A stretch of 64,000 bases of DNA, taken from contig CAKZRP010000067.1 in assembly GCA_937146765.1 (NCBI GenBank), forward strand, positions 123,216 to 187,215, written 5' to 3'. A program made the translations under genes and the position numbers. Source of the stretch: an uncultured Paracoccaceae bacterium (GTDB lineage: Bacteria; Pseudomonadota; Alphaproteobacteria; Rhodobacterales; Rhodobacteraceae). Below, one piece after another: positions 21,400-32,144 of the stretch (the first letter of the stretch is position 1; each line of letters begins with the position of its first letter). Under the pieces are notes generated by a model. That model was given only the letters and a program-made list of their open reading frames with translations. It made no database searches and had not been told where the DNA came from.

Positions 21400-22546
21400 T
21401 TGGCGCAATGGCGGCTTTGGCCTCTACGTGCACTGGCCTTTTTGCCAGGCCAAATGCCCCTATTGCGACTTCAACAGCCATGTGGTCTCCCGGATCGATC
21501 AATCCGACTGGGTGACCGCCTACCACGCCGAGCTAAAGCGCATGGGAGAGATGCTACCGGACCGGCTCCTGAACAGCATCTTCTTCGGCGGTGGTACGCC
21601 TTCCTTGATGCACCCGGATACCGTTGCCGCCGTGATCGACACAGCGCGCGAGATCTGGCCTTTTGCCAATGACATCGAGATCACGCTGGAGGCAAACCCG
21701 GGGTCCGTCGAGGCTGGACGATTTGCCGGCTATCGGGATGCCGGCGTCAACCGCATCTCCATGGGCATACAGGCGCTGAACGACGAAGATTTGCGCCGTC
21801 TGGGCCGTATCCATTCGGTTGCCGAAGCAAAGAAAGCCTTTGACGTCGCCCGCGCCTGTTTCGACCGTGTCAGCTTTGACCTGATCTACGCGCGTCAGGG
21901 TCAGATCCTCACCGCCTGGGAGGCCGAACTGGCCGAGGCGCTTAGCATGGCCATCGACCATCTGTCGCTCTATCAACTCACCATCGAAGAAGGCACCGCC
22001 TTTGGCGACCGCTACGCGCGCGGCAAGCTGCGCGACCTGCCTTCCGACGACAGCGCGGCCGATATGTATCTCGCAACGCAGGACATCTGCGCCAGATATG
22101 GCCTGCCCGGCTACGAGATTTCCAACCACGCCCGCCCCGGTGCCGAAAGCCGCCACAACCTGATCTACTGGCGCTATGGCGATTATGTCGGGATCGGGCC
22201 AGGGGCCCATGGGCGGATCACCCTCAACGGCCACCGCTACGCCACCGAAGCCCCCCGCGCGCCCGGAGCGTGGCTGGAGGCCGTCCGTGCAGGCAACGGA
22301 ACGTTGCCCTTTGAGCCACTTACCCAAGAAGATCAAGTGGCAGAACACATGATGATGGGTATGCGTCTTTACGAAGGTCTAGATATCGACAGACATCGCG
22401 AGATAGCAGGCCAACCTCTCGCCGCGGACCGCCTTGCCCATTTGGCAGAGATTGGAATGGTCACGCTCGACGACCACCGCCTCCGGGCTACGTCCGAGGG
22501 ACGCGCGGTTCTAAATGCAGTTCTGCGCGACCTGCTGATGGATTGA
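21392..22546 (+). CDS. hemW: Radical SAM heme chaperone HemW
   Basis: GLYVHWPFCQAKCPYCDFNSHV radical SAM CxxxCxxC motif; likely GTG start at 21392 (VDDWRNGG) overlapping rdgB. Confidence 0.93.
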   Translation: MDDWRNGGFGLYVHWPFCQAKCPYCDFNSHVVSRIDQSDWVTAYHAELKRMGEMLPDRLLNSIFFGGGTPSLMHPDTVAAVIDTAREIWPFANDIEITLEANPGSVEAGRFAGYRDAGVNRISMGIQALNDEDLRRLGRIHSVAEAKKAFDVARACFDRVSFDLIYARQGQILTAWEAELAEALSMAIDHLSLYQLTIEEGTAFGDRYARGKLRDLPSDDSAADMYLATQDICARYGLPGYEISNHARPGAESRHNLIYWRYGDYVGIGPGAHGRITLNGHRYATEAPRAPGAWLEAVRAGNGTLPFEPLTQEDQVAEHMMMGMRLYEGLDIDRHREIAGQPLAADRLAHLAEIGMVTLDDHRLRATSEGRAVLNAVLRDLLMD

Positions 22547-22549
22547 TCG

Positions 22550-22903
22550 ATGAAGATTGTCTACCTGTGTCTTGGACTGATCAGCCTGGCCCTGGCGCTG
22601 GTAGGCGTTCTCCTTCCACTTCTGCCCACGGTTCCCTTCCTGCTCCTCTGTGCTTTCTTCTTTGCTCGCTCTTCCGAACGGTTGCACGGGTGGCTGCTGG
22701 ATCACCCACATTTCGGTCCTTTGATCCTAGATTGGAACGAAAACGGTGCCATTCGACCGAATGCAAAAAAGGCGGCCACCCTGTCCGTGGCCGCCGTCCT
22801 TGGCGTGTCTCTGGTCTTACATGTACCGGGTCACGTGTTGCTTATTCAGATGGTGACCCTCAGCGCCGTCATGATCTTTATCTGGACCCGGCCTAACGGC
22901 TGA
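22550..22903 (+). CDS. DUF454 (YbaN family) membrane protein
   Basis: GLISLALALVGVLLPLLPTVPFLLLCAFFFARSSERLHGWLLDHPHFGPLI. Confidence 0.88.
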   Translation: MKIVYLCLGLISLALALVGVLLPLLPTVPFLLLCAFFFARSSERLHGWLLDHPHFGPLILDWNENGAIRPNAKKAATLSVAAVLGVSLVLHVPGHVLLIQMVTLSAVMIFIWTRPNG

Positions 22904-23795
22904 GGATATTGCAGAGCTCGTCCAGCTGATCGAGACTTTCATAAGATATCGTCACCGTACCGGCTTCTCCCCCGGCCTTGTGATCGATCGAGACTTTCAT
23001 CCGCAGCACTGCGGACAGATCTCCTTCCAATGCGCGCGTGTCCGCGTCCTTTTCAGCCTGCGTCTTGAACTTCTTCGGAGCAGTGGCCCCCGTAACGCCA
23101 GCGGCATCCTTCTTCACCAGAGCTTCCGTCGCCCGAACCGACAGTCCACCTTTGACGATTTTGCGCGCCAGTTCAGACGCATTGTCCGAAGTTATCAAGG
23201 CGCGGGCATGTCCTGCCGACAGCTTTCGATCCAACACCAGCGATTGAACATCTTCGGGAAGGTGCAGAAGGCGGACCAGGTTGGCAATATGGCTTCGACT
23301 CTTGCCGAGCGCCTCTGCCATCTTCTCCTGGGTGTGGCCAAAGCGATCCATCAACTGCTTGTAGCTCTGTGCCTCTTCGAGAGCATTCAGATCAGAACGC
23401 TGAATATTCTCGATGATCGCGACTTCCAGCATTTCCACATCGGAGTAATCCCGGATGAGAACAGGAACCTCATGCAGTTGCGCCGCTTGAGCCGCACGCC
23501 AGCGACGTTCGCCGGCCACAATTTCAAACATCCCGCCATCACGTGGTCGAACGATCAGAGGTTGAAGAACTCCCTTCTCCTTGATCGATGCCGTCAGATC
23601 ATCCAAATCTTCCTGCAAGAATTGCCGACGCGGCTGGTCTGGATTGGCCCGCACTTTTTCGATGGGAACCAGAATTTCGGCATTTCTCGGGGTTCGGGAC
23701 CCTTCCGTGCTTACAGGCTCAGCATTCACATCCGCCATCAAAGCAGAGAGTCCCCTGCCCAATCCGCGCGGTTTGGGTTTCTTGTCATTCATCAC
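22893..23795 (-). CDS. parB: Chromosome partitioning protein ParB
   Basis: RGLGRGLSALMAD...KVRANPDQPRRQF...GERRWRAAQAA...HTQEKMAEALGKSRSHIANLVRLL HTH. Confidence 0.97.
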   Translation of the reverse strand: MMNDKKPKPRGLGRGLSALMADVNAEPVSTEGSRTPRNAEILVPIEKVRANPDQPRRQFLQEDLDDLTASIKEKGVLQPLIVRPRDGGMFEIVAGERRWRAAQAAQLHEVPVLIRDYSDVEMLEVAIIENIQRSDLNALEEAQSYKQLMDRFGHTQEKMAEALGKSRSHIANLVRLLHLPEDVQSLVLDRKLSAGHARALITSDNASELARKIVKGGLSVRATEALVKKDAAGVTGATAPKKFKTQAEKDADTRALEGDLSAVLRMKVSIDHKAGGEAGTVTISYESLDQLDELCNILSR

Positions 23796-23809
23796 ATGCC
23801 CCTCTTATC

Positions 23810-24628
23810 TTATTCCGCCGCAATATCCTGGTGGTTTGCGATCAATTCCGCCGCCAATTGCCGATAAGCTTTGGCCCCAAGCGACGTCGGATCATAGTTC
23901 AGAACCGGCATGGCATAGGAAGGGGCCTCGCTGACACGGACGTTCCGGGGGATCTTGGTTCGAAAAACGAGATCTCCAAGGTTCTCACGCGCATCTTGCT
24001 CCACCTGTTGCGAAAGGTTGTTGCGGCGGTCGTACATTGTCAACACAACACCTTCGATGCGCAACCGCGGGTTGGCCGCCTGCCGCACTTCCCGGATCGT
24101 CAACATCAATTGCGACAAGCCCTCAAGAGCAAAAAACTCGCTCTGAAGCGGAATCAACACGGAATGGGCCGCAACCATGGCGTTTACAGTCAAAAGGTTC
24201 AACGAAGGGGGGCAATCGATGAGAATATAGTCCCAGTCATATTCGCCCATAGCTGGCTGCCGCAAAGCGTCATGCAGCAAAAAACTCCGCTTTTCGTTCG
24301 AGATCAGCTCGATATCCGCCGAACTGAGATCAACGGTAGCCGGGATGATACAAAGATCTTCCAGATCCGTCTTCCGGATCACCTCCGCGAGGTCAGCTTC
24401 CTCCACCAAGAGATCGTAGGTTGTGTGTTCGCGTGTATCCGCTTCGATGCCCAGGCCGGTTGACGCATTGCCCTGTGGATCAAGATCCACCAAGAGCACG
24501 CGATACCCCTCTTCCACCAGGGCTGCAGCCAGATTGATAGCTGTCGTTGTCTTCCCGACCCCCCCTTTCTGGTTTGCAATAGCGATGATACGGGGGTTTC
24601 CGGAAAGGGACAGATCAGACACGCTCAA
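23810..24628 (-). CDS. parA: Chromosome partitioning ATPase ParA
   Basis: [25 protein letters not shown] deviant Walker A; paired with parB. Confidence 0.97.
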   Translation of the reverse strand: MSVSDLSLSGNPRIIAIANQKGGVGKTTTAINLAAALVEEGYRVLLVDLDPQGNASTGLGIEADTREHTTYDLLVEEADLAEVIRKTDLEDLCIIPATVDLSSADIELISNEKRSFLLHDALRQPAMGEYDWDYILIDCPPSLNLLTVNAMVAAHSVLIPLQSEFFALEGLSQLMLTIREVRQAANPRLRIEGVVLTMYDRRNNLSQQVEQDARENLGDLVFRTKIPRNVRVSEAPSYAMPVLNYDPTSLGAKAYRQLAAELIANHQDIAAE

Positions 24629-25232
24629 CTCCGTTGATCCTCAAGATGACGGCCTCGGCCTCCGTAAGACTTGTAATCTCTTCACAGTCAAACCGCCATT
24701 GGCTGCGTGCGTTATCCACTTCTTTTTTCCAGTTTGCCCCTTTTGGAAACACGGCCGTCCCGGTGGGGGCCAGGTGACGCTCACAGAATCCCAGGAGAAT
24801 GCTCAAATCAGCCAATGCACGGGCAGACAGGATCCCGACATTCTGAGGTTCGGCCTTCTCGATTCGCTCGCAGAGCACCGAGATTGCAACTCCACACTCC
24901 CGCGCGACGTTTCGTAGGAACGCGCATTTTCTCTGGTCACTTTCCAATAGGGTGACCGCAAGATCCGGTGCATGTTCTGCAGCGAGAATGGCAACGATCA
25001 CACCAGGCAACCCTCCCCCGCTGCCGATGTCCAGCCAAGTTTTCCCCGGCTGAACCGTTTCAAAAACCTGCAAGCTGTCCAGGATATGTCGAGACCAAAG
25101 ATCATCAAGGCTTTTGCGAGACACCAGATTGATCTTCGGATTCCACTTCTGCAGCGTGTGTGCATAGAGATCCAATCTCTCCAATGTTTCACGTGAAACA
25201 TCGAAATGCCGCAAAACGAGGTCACGGCTCAT
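24615..25232 (-). CDS. rsmG: 16S rRNA (guanine(527)-N7)-methyltransferase RsmG (GidB)
   Basis: [30 protein letters not shown]...[13 protein letters not shown]. Confidence 0.96.
   Translation of the reverse strand: MSRDLVLRHFDVSRETLERLDLYAHTLQKWNPKINLVSRKSLDDLWSRHILDSLQVFETVQPGKTWLDIGSGGGLPGVIVAILAAEHAPDLAVTLLESDQRKCAFLRNVARECGVAISVLCERIEKAEPQNVGILSARALADLSILLGFCERHLAPTGTAVFPKGANWKKEVDNARSQWRFDCEEITSLTEAEAVILRINGVERV
25185..25200. promoter_or_regulatory. parS centromere-like site (perfect 16-bp palindrome)
   Basis: TGTTTCACGTGAAACA, identical to the canonical bacterial ParB-binding parS; lies inside rsmG 5' coding region (codes DVSRET). Confidence 0.93.
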
Positions 25233-27112
25233 GCAGACTTCGCCTCTGATCTCTGATTGCGCTTCAACGTCCCGAGGATCAGGGCCAAGGCCGCTGGTGT
25301 GATGCCTTCAATTCGCCCAGCCTGCGCCAGGTTGACTGGTCGCACCCGCTCCAGTTTGGATCGTAACTCATTTGACAAGCCATCAATCGCGTAGGAAAAA
25401 TCCGCCGGGATGGCGTGATCTTCGTCCTTCTTCAGCGCCGCTACCTCGCGCTCCTGTCTGGATATGTAATTGGCGTACAGCGCATCCCGCATGATCTGCA
25501 GACGGATCGCGTCAGGTGTCGTATCCAGTTCGGGGAAGAGCGGCAGCACATCATTGAATTCGACATCGGGGAATGCCAGGACATCGATCCCAGTCCGTTT
25601 GTTTCCGTCCTGATTGACCGCAATACCGGCTTCGACCAGTTGCTTGGGCGTGAAAACCTTTTCTTGCAGGCGAGAACGAACCTGGGTCAAAGCCTCACTT
25701 TTTTTCTGAAAGCTGATGGCGCGCCGTTCTGCAATGCAACCAAGTTCCATTGCCAGAGGTGTAAGCCTCTGATCCGCGTTGTCCGCGCGAAGCGACAGTC
25801 GATACTCTGCCCGGGACGTGAACATCCGATAGGGTTCCGAAACACCATTGGTGATCAGATCATCGATCATGACCCCGATGTAGCTGGAGGACCGGCTCAA
25901 GACTAGTGCCTCCCTCCCCTGGGCTCTTAGCGCAGCGTTGAGGCCGGCGACCAGCCCCTGAGCAGCAGCTTCTTCATAGCCAGTGGTGCCATTGATCTGC
26001 CCTGCCAGGAAAAGACCGGAAACCGCGCGCAGTTCCAACGAGGGTTGAAGCGCGCGTGGGTCGACGTAGTCATACTCAATCGCGTAACCCGGTTGCAGGA
26101 TGACTGCATTCTCCAATCCAGTGATGGAGCGCACATAGTCAACTTGCACATCTTGCGGAAGGCTGGTTGAGATGCCATTTGGATAGACCGTGTGGTCCTC
26201 CAATCCTTCCGGTTCCAAGAAGATCTGATGTGAGCTTTTATCCGCGAACCGGACCACCTTGTCCTCGATGGAGGGACAATAGCGTGGCCCCACCCCTTCG
26301 ATGTGCCCACCGTACATGGCGGAACGCCCGAGATTATCTCGGATGATCTCATGCGTCCGCTCATTTGTATGCGTGATCCCGCAAGAGATCTGACGTGCAA
26401 AGGGACGATCGTTCAAAAAGGAGAAGACGGTCGGGTCATCGTCGCCGGGTTGGCTGTCGAGAATGTCCCATTGAATGGTTCGACCGTCCAGCCTTGGCGG
26501 GGTGCCCGTCTTCAGACGCCCCATCGGAAGAGAGAAGGTCTTCAACCGCTCGGCCAGTCGGATCGAAGGTTTATCTCCCATGCGACCTCCCGGATAAGAG
26601 ACGTCCCCAATATGAATTAACCCATTCAGGAACGTTCCAGAGGTCAGGACCACAGCGCGCGCGGTCACCTCGCTGCCGTCAGCGAGGACAACGCCGAAAA
26701 CAGTCTGATCTGGTCCCATCAGAAGGTCTGTCACTTCCTGTTCCAGAATATCGAGGTTTGCCTGTTCCTCCGTGACTTTCAAAGCCTCACGTCGGTAGAT
26801 CGCGCGGTCTGCCTGGGCGCGTGGTCCCTGGACGGCCGGCCCCTTGCGGCGGTTTAGAAGGCGAAACTGAATGCCGGCAAGATCCGCCAGCCGACCCATG
26901 ACACCATCCATGGCGTCGATTTCCCGGACCAGATGCCCCTTTCCAAGGCCTCCAATCGCCGGATTGCAGGACATGACACCGATGCCTTGTTTTTGAAGGG
27001 TGACCAAGGCTGTTCGCGAACCCATCCGGGCCGCAGCATGAGCTGCTTCCGTACCGGCGTGACCGCCGCCAACAACCACAACATCAAACTGTGAATGTTT
27101 CACGTGAAACAC
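25229..27112 (-). CDS. mnmG: tRNA uridine-5-carboxymethylaminomethyl(34) synthesis enzyme MnmG (GidA)
   Basis: [23 protein letters not shown]...[24 protein letters not shown]. Confidence 0.98.
   Translation of the reverse strand: MFHVKHSQFDVVVVGGGHAGTEAAHAAARMGSRTALVTLQKQGIGVMSCNPAIGGLGKGHLVREIDAMDGVMGRLADLAGIQFRLLNRRKGPAVQGPRAQADRAIYRREALKVTEEQANLDILEQEVTDLLMGPDQTVFGVVLADGSEVTARAVVLTSGTFLNGLIHIGDVSYPGGRMGDKPSIRLAERLKTFSLPMGRLKTGTPPRLDGRTIQWDILDSQPGDDDPTVFSFLNDRPFARQISCGITHTNERTHEIIRDNLGRSAMYGGHIEGVGPRYCPSIEDKVVRFADKSSHQIFLEPEGLEDHTVYPNGISTSLPQDVQVDYVRSITGLENAVILQPGYAIEYDYVDPRALQPSLELRAVSGLFLAGQINGTTGYEEAAAQGLVAGLNAALRAQGREALVLSRSSSYIGVMIDDLITNGVSEPYRMFTSRAEYRLSLRADNADQRLTPLAMELGCIAERRAISFQKKSEALTQVRSRLQEKVFTPKQLVEAGIAVNQDGNKRTGIDVLAFPDVEFNDVLPLFPELDTTPDAIRLQIMRDALYANYISRQEREVAALKKDEDHAIPADFSYAIDGLSNELRSKLERVRPVNLAQAGRIEGITPAALALILGTLKRNQRSEAKSA
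27096..27111. promoter_or_regulatory. parS site (perfect 16-bp palindrome) at the mnmG start
   Basis: TGTTTCACGTGAAACA; forms codons 1-6 of mnmG (MFHVKH). Confidence 0.93.
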
Positions 27113-27115
27113 TCC

Positions 27116-28402
27116 TCATTTTCCAAGACAAAAGCTGGAGAAGATTTCATCCAGCAGATTTTCCACACCGATACGGCCGACCAGCATTTCCAAGGATCGA
27201 ATCGCTGACCGCATATCCTCCGCGGCAAGATCGTAGAATTCCGGTCCCCGGGACAGAACTGACAGCGCCTGCCGCAGACTGCTCATGGCCGACGCCAAGG
27301 TTTCCCTATGCCGGGCTCTCGTCGCAATCCCAACATGCGCAGATCGATTCTTCAATGTCGCGGAGACATGCCGCACCAGATCCTCGATCCCCTGCCCTGT
27401 CTTCCCGGATACTCCGCCAGCTTTGATGCCGTATTGATCGGCTTTGGGGTGCAACCGGATATCCCCATCCCGAAAGGGAACGTCGAGAGTTTCATCGTCT
27501 GCGACCAGAAACACACGCAGATCCGCTGCCTCCGCGCGATCCCGAGCGAGCCCAATGCCGATGCTCTCCACATGATCCTCGGTCTGTCGCAGGCCTGCAG
27601 TATCGAGCAAGGTCACGGGCAGACCATCGAGATCCATGCGAACCTCGATCACATCGCGCGTGGTTCCCGCGTAGTCTGATGTGATTGCTGCTTGCCGTCC
27701 CGCAAGGGCATTCAGAAGCGTTGACTTTCCAACATTTGGCGCACCGATGATCGCAACCTCGAACCCCTGACGCACCCGCTCGGCAATTGCAACGCCTTCC
27801 ACCTCCTTGGCGAGATCCGTCACAACCCCTTGCAGCAGCGCCTGTACTTCCGGGGTAACATCCACCGGAACATCCTCGTCGGCGAAATCAATTGTCACTT
27901 CTATCAGGGAAGCCGCGCGGATCAAATCGCGACGCCAACGGTCGGCGAGTGTTCCCAAGCCGCCAGAGAGGATCACCTGCGCTTGTTTGCGCTGCGCTTC
28001 CGTTTCCGCATCAATCAAATCCGCCAGACCTTCAACCTGAGTGAGGTCAAGCTTGCCATTGTCTAGGGCTCGGCGCGTGAATTCCCCAGGTTCTGCCAGA
28101 CGCGCGCGGCCGGTACTTTGCAGCGCGTCCAGCAGGGCTGTGACCACAGCGCTGCTACCATGCGTTTGAAATTCAACGATATTTTCGCCGGTGAAACTGT
28201 TGGGGGCGGAAAAGGACAAGACCAGAGCCTCGTCCAAGAGATCCCCCTCCGCGGTGCGCAGTTCCGCAAAGCACATTCCGCGCGGCGCCAAAGCGCGACC
28301 CGTCAGGTCCGCCCCAATCTCCAAGGCGTTTGGCCCGGAAACCCGAATGACAGCAACGCCGGCCTTCCCCTGAGCGGTGGCCAACGCAAAGATCGTGTCC
28401 AT
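27116..28402 (-). CDS. mnmE: tRNA modification GTPase MnmE (TrmE)
   Basis: DTIFALATAQGKAGVAVIRVSGP, GAPNVGKSTLLNALAG, C-terminal FCLGK. Confidence 0.98.
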   Translation of the reverse strand: MDTIFALATAQGKAGVAVIRVSGPNALEIGADLTGRALAPRGMCFAELRTAEGDLLDEALVLSFSAPNSFTGENIVEFQTHGSSAVVTALLDALQSTGRARLAEPGEFTRRALDNGKLDLTQVEGLADLIDAETEAQRKQAQVILSGGLGTLADRWRRDLIRAASLIEVTIDFADEDVPVDVTPEVQALLQGVVTDLAKEVEGVAIAERVRQGFEVAIIGAPNVGKSTLLNALAGRQAAITSDYAGTTRDVIEVRMDLDGLPVTLLDTAGLRQTEDHVESIGIGLARDRAEAADLRVFLVADDETLDVPFRDGDIRLHPKADQYGIKAGGVSGKTGQGIEDLVRHVSATLKNRSAHVGIATRARHRETLASAMSSLRQALSVLSRGPEFYDLAAEDMRSAIRSLEMLVGRIGVENLLDEIFSSFCLGK

Positions 28403-28430
28403 GTGATGGCCTCTTGCTCCTTGGCCCCGT

Positions 28431-29699
28431 TTAGGTGTTCATTGAGTCGAAGAACTCAGAATTTGTCTTTGTTTGCTTGAGCTTAGACAAAAGGAACTCG
28501 ATCGCGTCGGTGGTCCCCATCGGGTTCAGGATGCGGCGCAGGACAAAGGTCTTGGCCAGATCTCCCTTGTCCACCAACAGATCCTCTTTCCGGGTGCCGG
28601 ATTTGAGAATGTCGATAGCCGGGAAGACACGTTTGTCGGCGATCTTGCGATCCAGCACGATTTCCGAGTTACCGGTGCCCTTGAACTCTTCGAAAATCAC
28701 CTCGTCCATCCGGCTTCCGGTATCGATCAGCGCGGTTGCGATGATGGTGAGCGAGCCGCCTTCCTCGATGTTGCGCGCTGCACCAAAGAAGCGCTTCGGA
28801 CGCTGCAGGGCGTTTGCATCGACACCGCCGGTCAAGACCTTACCCGAGGAAGGCACCACAGTGTTAAAAGCACGACCAAGTCTAGTGATGGAGTCGAGGA
28901 GAATAACAACATCTCGTTTGTGCTCTACAAGACGTTTGGCTTTTTCGATCACCATTTCAGAGACAGCAACGTGGCGGGTGGCCGGTTCGTCAAAGGTAGA
29001 GGACACCACCTCGCCTTTTACCGAGCGCTGCATGTCCGTCACCTCTTCCGGGCGCTCGTCGATCAGCAAGACGATCAGATAGCACTCCGGGTGGTTGCGC
29101 TCGATGGAATGGGCGATGTTCTGCAGCAGAACGGTCTTGCCGGTGCGAGGCGGCGCCACGATCAGGGAGCGTTGACCCTTGCCGATCGGCGACACCAGGT
29201 CGATCACCCGGGCGGAGCGGTCCTTGACTGTCGGGTCCTCGATTTCCATCTTCAGGCGCTCATCCGGATAGAGCGGCGTCAGGTTGTCGAAAGCGATCTT
29301 GTGACGAGCCTTCTCGGGCTCTTCAAAGTTGATCTTGGTGACGGCGGTCAACGCGAAATAGCGTTCATTCTCCAGCGGTGCCTTGATCTGGCCCTCTACG
29401 GTATCCCCGGTGCGCAGAGACCATTGGCGGATCATTTCTGGAGAGACATAGATGTCGTCCGGACCCGGCAGATAATTGGCTTCAGGCGAGCGCAGGAAGC
29501 CGAACCCGTCCTGCAGAACTTCCAATACACCGTCGCCGCCGATGTCCCAGCCTTCATCCGCGCGTTCTCGCAGGATCTGGAACATCATCTCGCCCTTGCG
29601 CATGGTCGAGGCGTTCTCGATCTCAAGATCCTCCGCCATGGCAAGGAGGTCCTTGGGGCTCTTGGCCTTGAGATCAGACAGGTTCAGGAATTCGTTCAT
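28431..29699 (-). CDS. rho: Transcription termination factor Rho
   Basis: [25 protein letters not shown]...[27 protein letters not shown]. Confidence 0.98.
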   Translation of the reverse strand: MNEFLNLSDLKAKSPKDLLAMAEDLEIENASTMRKGEMMFQILRERADEGWDIGGDGVLEVLQDGFGFLRSPEANYLPGPDDIYVSPEMIRQWSLRTGDTVEGQIKAPLENERYFALTAVTKINFEEPEKARHKIAFDNLTPLYPDERLKMEIEDPTVKDRSARVIDLVSPIGKGQRSLIVAPPRTGKTVLLQNIAHSIERNHPECYLIVLLIDERPEEVTDMQRSVKGEVVSSTFDEPATRHVAVSEMVIEKAKRLVEHKRDVVILLDSITRLGRAFNTVVPSSGKVLTGGVDANALQRPKRFFGAARNIEEGGSLTIIATALIDTGSRMDEVIFEEFKGTGNSEIVLDRKIADKRVFPAIDILKSGTRKEDLLVDKGDLAKTFVLRRILNPMGTTDAIEFLLSKLKQTKTNSEFFDSMNT

Positions 29700-29841
29700 T
29701 CGCACGGGGCCCTTGTTCCCCCTGACGATCAGAGGGCGTCACTGTATCAAATACGGAAAATGCGGGAATCCCGGACGGGCCCGCTTTATCCCCAGATAGT
29801 GAGTCCGGAACCGTGAGTCAAACCCCTCGTCGTTGCCTTTC

Positions 29842-30291
29842 TCAGAACTTGAAGATCACCGAGACGACAATCACGACCATCAGAAGGGTTGGGACCTCAT
29901 TCATCATGCGAAACTGACGCCCTGTCAGGGTGTTCCGGCCCGCTTCAAAGTCCTTGTGGCGGTACATCAGCCAATGGTGGAACCAGGTCATGGCAAGAAC
30001 AGAGATGCCCTTGGTCCAGGGCCAGATATAGGACCAGTCCACCAGACCGGGTGTGAATACCATGAAAAGCCCAGCTGCCCAGGTCACAACACTTGCTGGT
30101 CCCATGATCAATTTCAGAAGCTTGCGCTCCATGACCAGGAAGATCGGTTTCACTGCTTCGACCTTCTCAGCCTGTTCCACGTGATAGACGAACAGACGGG
30201 GCAGGTAGAACAGACCTGCCATCCAGCTGATCACGGCCATGATGTGTAGGGATTTCGCGTAAGGATAGAGAGTGAACATCAGATCGGTCAT
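29842..30291 (-). CDS. hemJ: Protoporphyrinogen IX oxidase HemJ family membrane protein
   Basis: LYPYAKSLHIMAVISWMAGLFYLPRLFVYHVE is the HemJ signature; likely start at 30291 (MTDLMFT) rather than 30333. Confidence 0.88.
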   Translation of the reverse strand: MTDLMFTLYPYAKSLHIMAVISWMAGLFYLPRLFVYHVEQAEKVEAVKPIFLVMERKLLKLIMGPASVVTWAAGLFMVFTPGLVDWSYIWPWTKGISVLAMTWFHHWLMYRHKDFEAGRNTLTGRQFRMMNEVPTLLMVVIVVSVIFKF

Positions 30292-30714
30292 GTCGATGCG
30301 GGGATCCTCGTGGCGCAGGGTCTGGGTGACCACTCATAAATATTTAAAAGATTTATAAGGATGATGTTTTTGTAGTGCACCCCGAAAACGGTGGATTACT
30401 GACTCGTCACCGCGCTTCTGCACAGGGTGGACAAAATCCTTGCCTTATTCCTGCCGCATGGGTGAATAAGTGGTTAACGACTTGTAAAATAAGGGCTGTT
30501 AATAAACGGTTTACTCCCTTTGATCTGGGGATAAGACCGGGAGAATTCGGGACGGGAGGAGTTATCCACGTGATCGGACTTATCCCAATCCCCGCTGGAG
30601 GAATCGTGAAGGAATCGCCTCAAATTTCGGGGTTTTCCAGACCCTTGCGCCGCAAGGGCAAAATCATACAAAACACCCCTGAACGATCAGACGCTTTCCC
30701 ATAGGGTTTTCCAC
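30292..30714. other. Candidate chromosomal replication origin (oriC)
   Basis: AT-rich divergent intergenic region between rho-hemJ and maf-aroE-coaE-dnaQ with DnaA-box-like 9-mers: GGTGAATAA (30461-30469, reverse of TTATTCACC), TGGGGATAA (30526-30534, reverse of TTATCCCCA), TTATCCACG (30562-30570), TTATCCCAA (30580-30588), TTTTCCACA (30707-30715). Confidence 0.65.
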
Positions 30715-31314
30715 ATGAGTACCCACATCGTGCTGGCCTCCAGCTCCGAGATCCGCGCCCACCTGCTGCGCCAGGCGCGCATTAACTTTTTGGTTGAAGG
30801 GGCTCGCGTCGATGAAGGCGCAATTAAGGCAGCCCTGCTGGCCGAAGGCGCCTCGCCGCGTGACATCGCCGATACATTGGCCGAGGCGAAGGCCAGAAAA
30901 GTCTCCGGCAAGCATCCCGGCGTGCTGGTTCTCGGTTGCGATCAGGTGCTGGATTTCGAGGGGAAACTGCTGTCGAAACCGGAAAGCCCTGAGGCGGCGT
31001 TGCGCCAGTTGATGGACATGCGTGGTAAACGCCATATGCTGCTGTCAGCGGCGGTGATCTATCGCGATGGGGAACCGCTCTGGCGACACGTCGGGCAGGT
31101 CCGCATGGTGATGCGCCAGGCGAGCGACGCCTACCTCGAGGGCTATGTGACCCGGAACTGGGAGAGCATCCGCCATGCGGTGGGGGCTTATAAACTGGAA
31201 GAAGAAGGCGTCCGTTTGTTCACCATGATTGACGGCAGCTACTTTAATGTCTTGGGTTTGCCGATGTTGGAACTGATAAACTATCTCGGGCTGCAGGGGA
31301 TCATCGAGCAATGA
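30715..31314 (+). CDS. maf: Maf/Septum formation nucleotide pyrophosphatase family
   Basis: THIVLASSSEIRAHLLRQARINFLVEGARVDE; LGCDQVLDFEGKLLSKP. Confidence 0.92.
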   Translation: MSTHIVLASSSEIRAHLLRQARINFLVEGARVDEGAIKAALLAEGASPRDIADTLAEAKARKVSGKHPGVLVLGCDQVLDFEGKLLSKPESPEAALRQLMDMRGKRHMLLSAAVIYRDGEPLWRHVGQVRMVMRQASDAYLEGYVTRNWESIRHAVGAYKLEEEGVRLFTMIDGSYFNVLGLPMLELINYLGLQGIIEQ

Positions 31315-32144
31315 CAGAGCACAGGATTCCATTGGCGGGGGTCATCGGCTGCCCGATTGCACACTCGAAGTCACCGCAGCTGCACCGCCACTGGCTGACC
31401 CGCTACGGGATCAGCGGTCATTACATGCCGATGCATGTGGAGCCCGAGGATTTGAAGTCGGTGGTGCGGATGATGCCGCGTATGGGCTTCGTCGGTGCAA
31501 ATGTGACCATCCCTCACAAGCAGGCGATCATGGGCATCGCCGACAAGGTCACCGACCGGGCGCGGCTGATGGGCGCCGCAAATACGCTGATCTTCCGCGA
31601 AGATGGTAGCATTGTCGCGGACAATACCGATGGCTACGGGTTCATCACCAACCTGCACGACGGGGCACCTGACTGGGTGCCCGGCTCCGGCCCTGCCACG
31701 GTCTTTGGTGCCGGTGGCGCCAGCCGGGCGGTGGTGGCGTCGCTGATAGAGGCCGGGGTTCCGGAAATCCGGCTGACCAACCGAACCCGGGAGCGCGCCG
31801 AGGACCTTGCGGCGACCTTTGGCAAATCGATCAAGGTCGTCGACTGGGTTCAGGCCGGCAACATCATCGAGGATGCGGCGCTGGTCGTTAACACCACCTC
31901 GCTCGGCATGACAGGCCAAAGGGCGTTGCGGGTGCCGCTGGACGGGTTGCAGCCGGGCACGGTTGTCACTGATCTGGTCTATACTCCGCTCAAGACTGAC
32001 CTGCTGCTGGCGGGAGAAGCCGCCGACTGCACCGTGGTCGACGGGCTCGGCATGTTGCTGCACCAGGCGGTTCCGGGGTTCGAGCGCTGGTTCGGTCACC
32101 GTCCGGAGGTGGATGACGAGGTCAGAGCCGCCGTTCTGCGATGA
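31311..32144 (+). CDS. aroE: Shikimate dehydrogenase
   Basis: LAGVIGCPIAHSKSPQLHRHWL...GFVGANVTIPHKQAI...TDGYGF. Confidence 0.96.
   Translation: MTEHRIPLAGVIGCPIAHSKSPQLHRHWLTRYGISGHYMPMHVEPEDLKSVVRMMPRMGFVGANVTIPHKQAIMGIADKVTDRARLMGAANTLIFREDGSIVADNTDGYGFITNLHDGAPDWVPGSGPATVFGAGGASRAVVASLIEAGVPEIRLTNRTRERAEDLAATFGKSIKVVDWVQAGNIIEDAALVVNTTSLGMTGQRALRVPLDGLQPGTVVTDLVYTPLKTDLLLAGEAADCTVVDGLGMLLHQAVPGFERWFGHRPEVDDEVRAAVLR

Noticed and set aside
28473-29816. 447-aa plus-strand ORF opposite rho
   Set aside because: Shadow of rho; no recognisable domain.
30174-30189. TGTTCCACGTGATAGA, parS-like sequence in hemJ
   Set aside because: Degenerate palindrome with several mismatches; likely chance within coding sequence.
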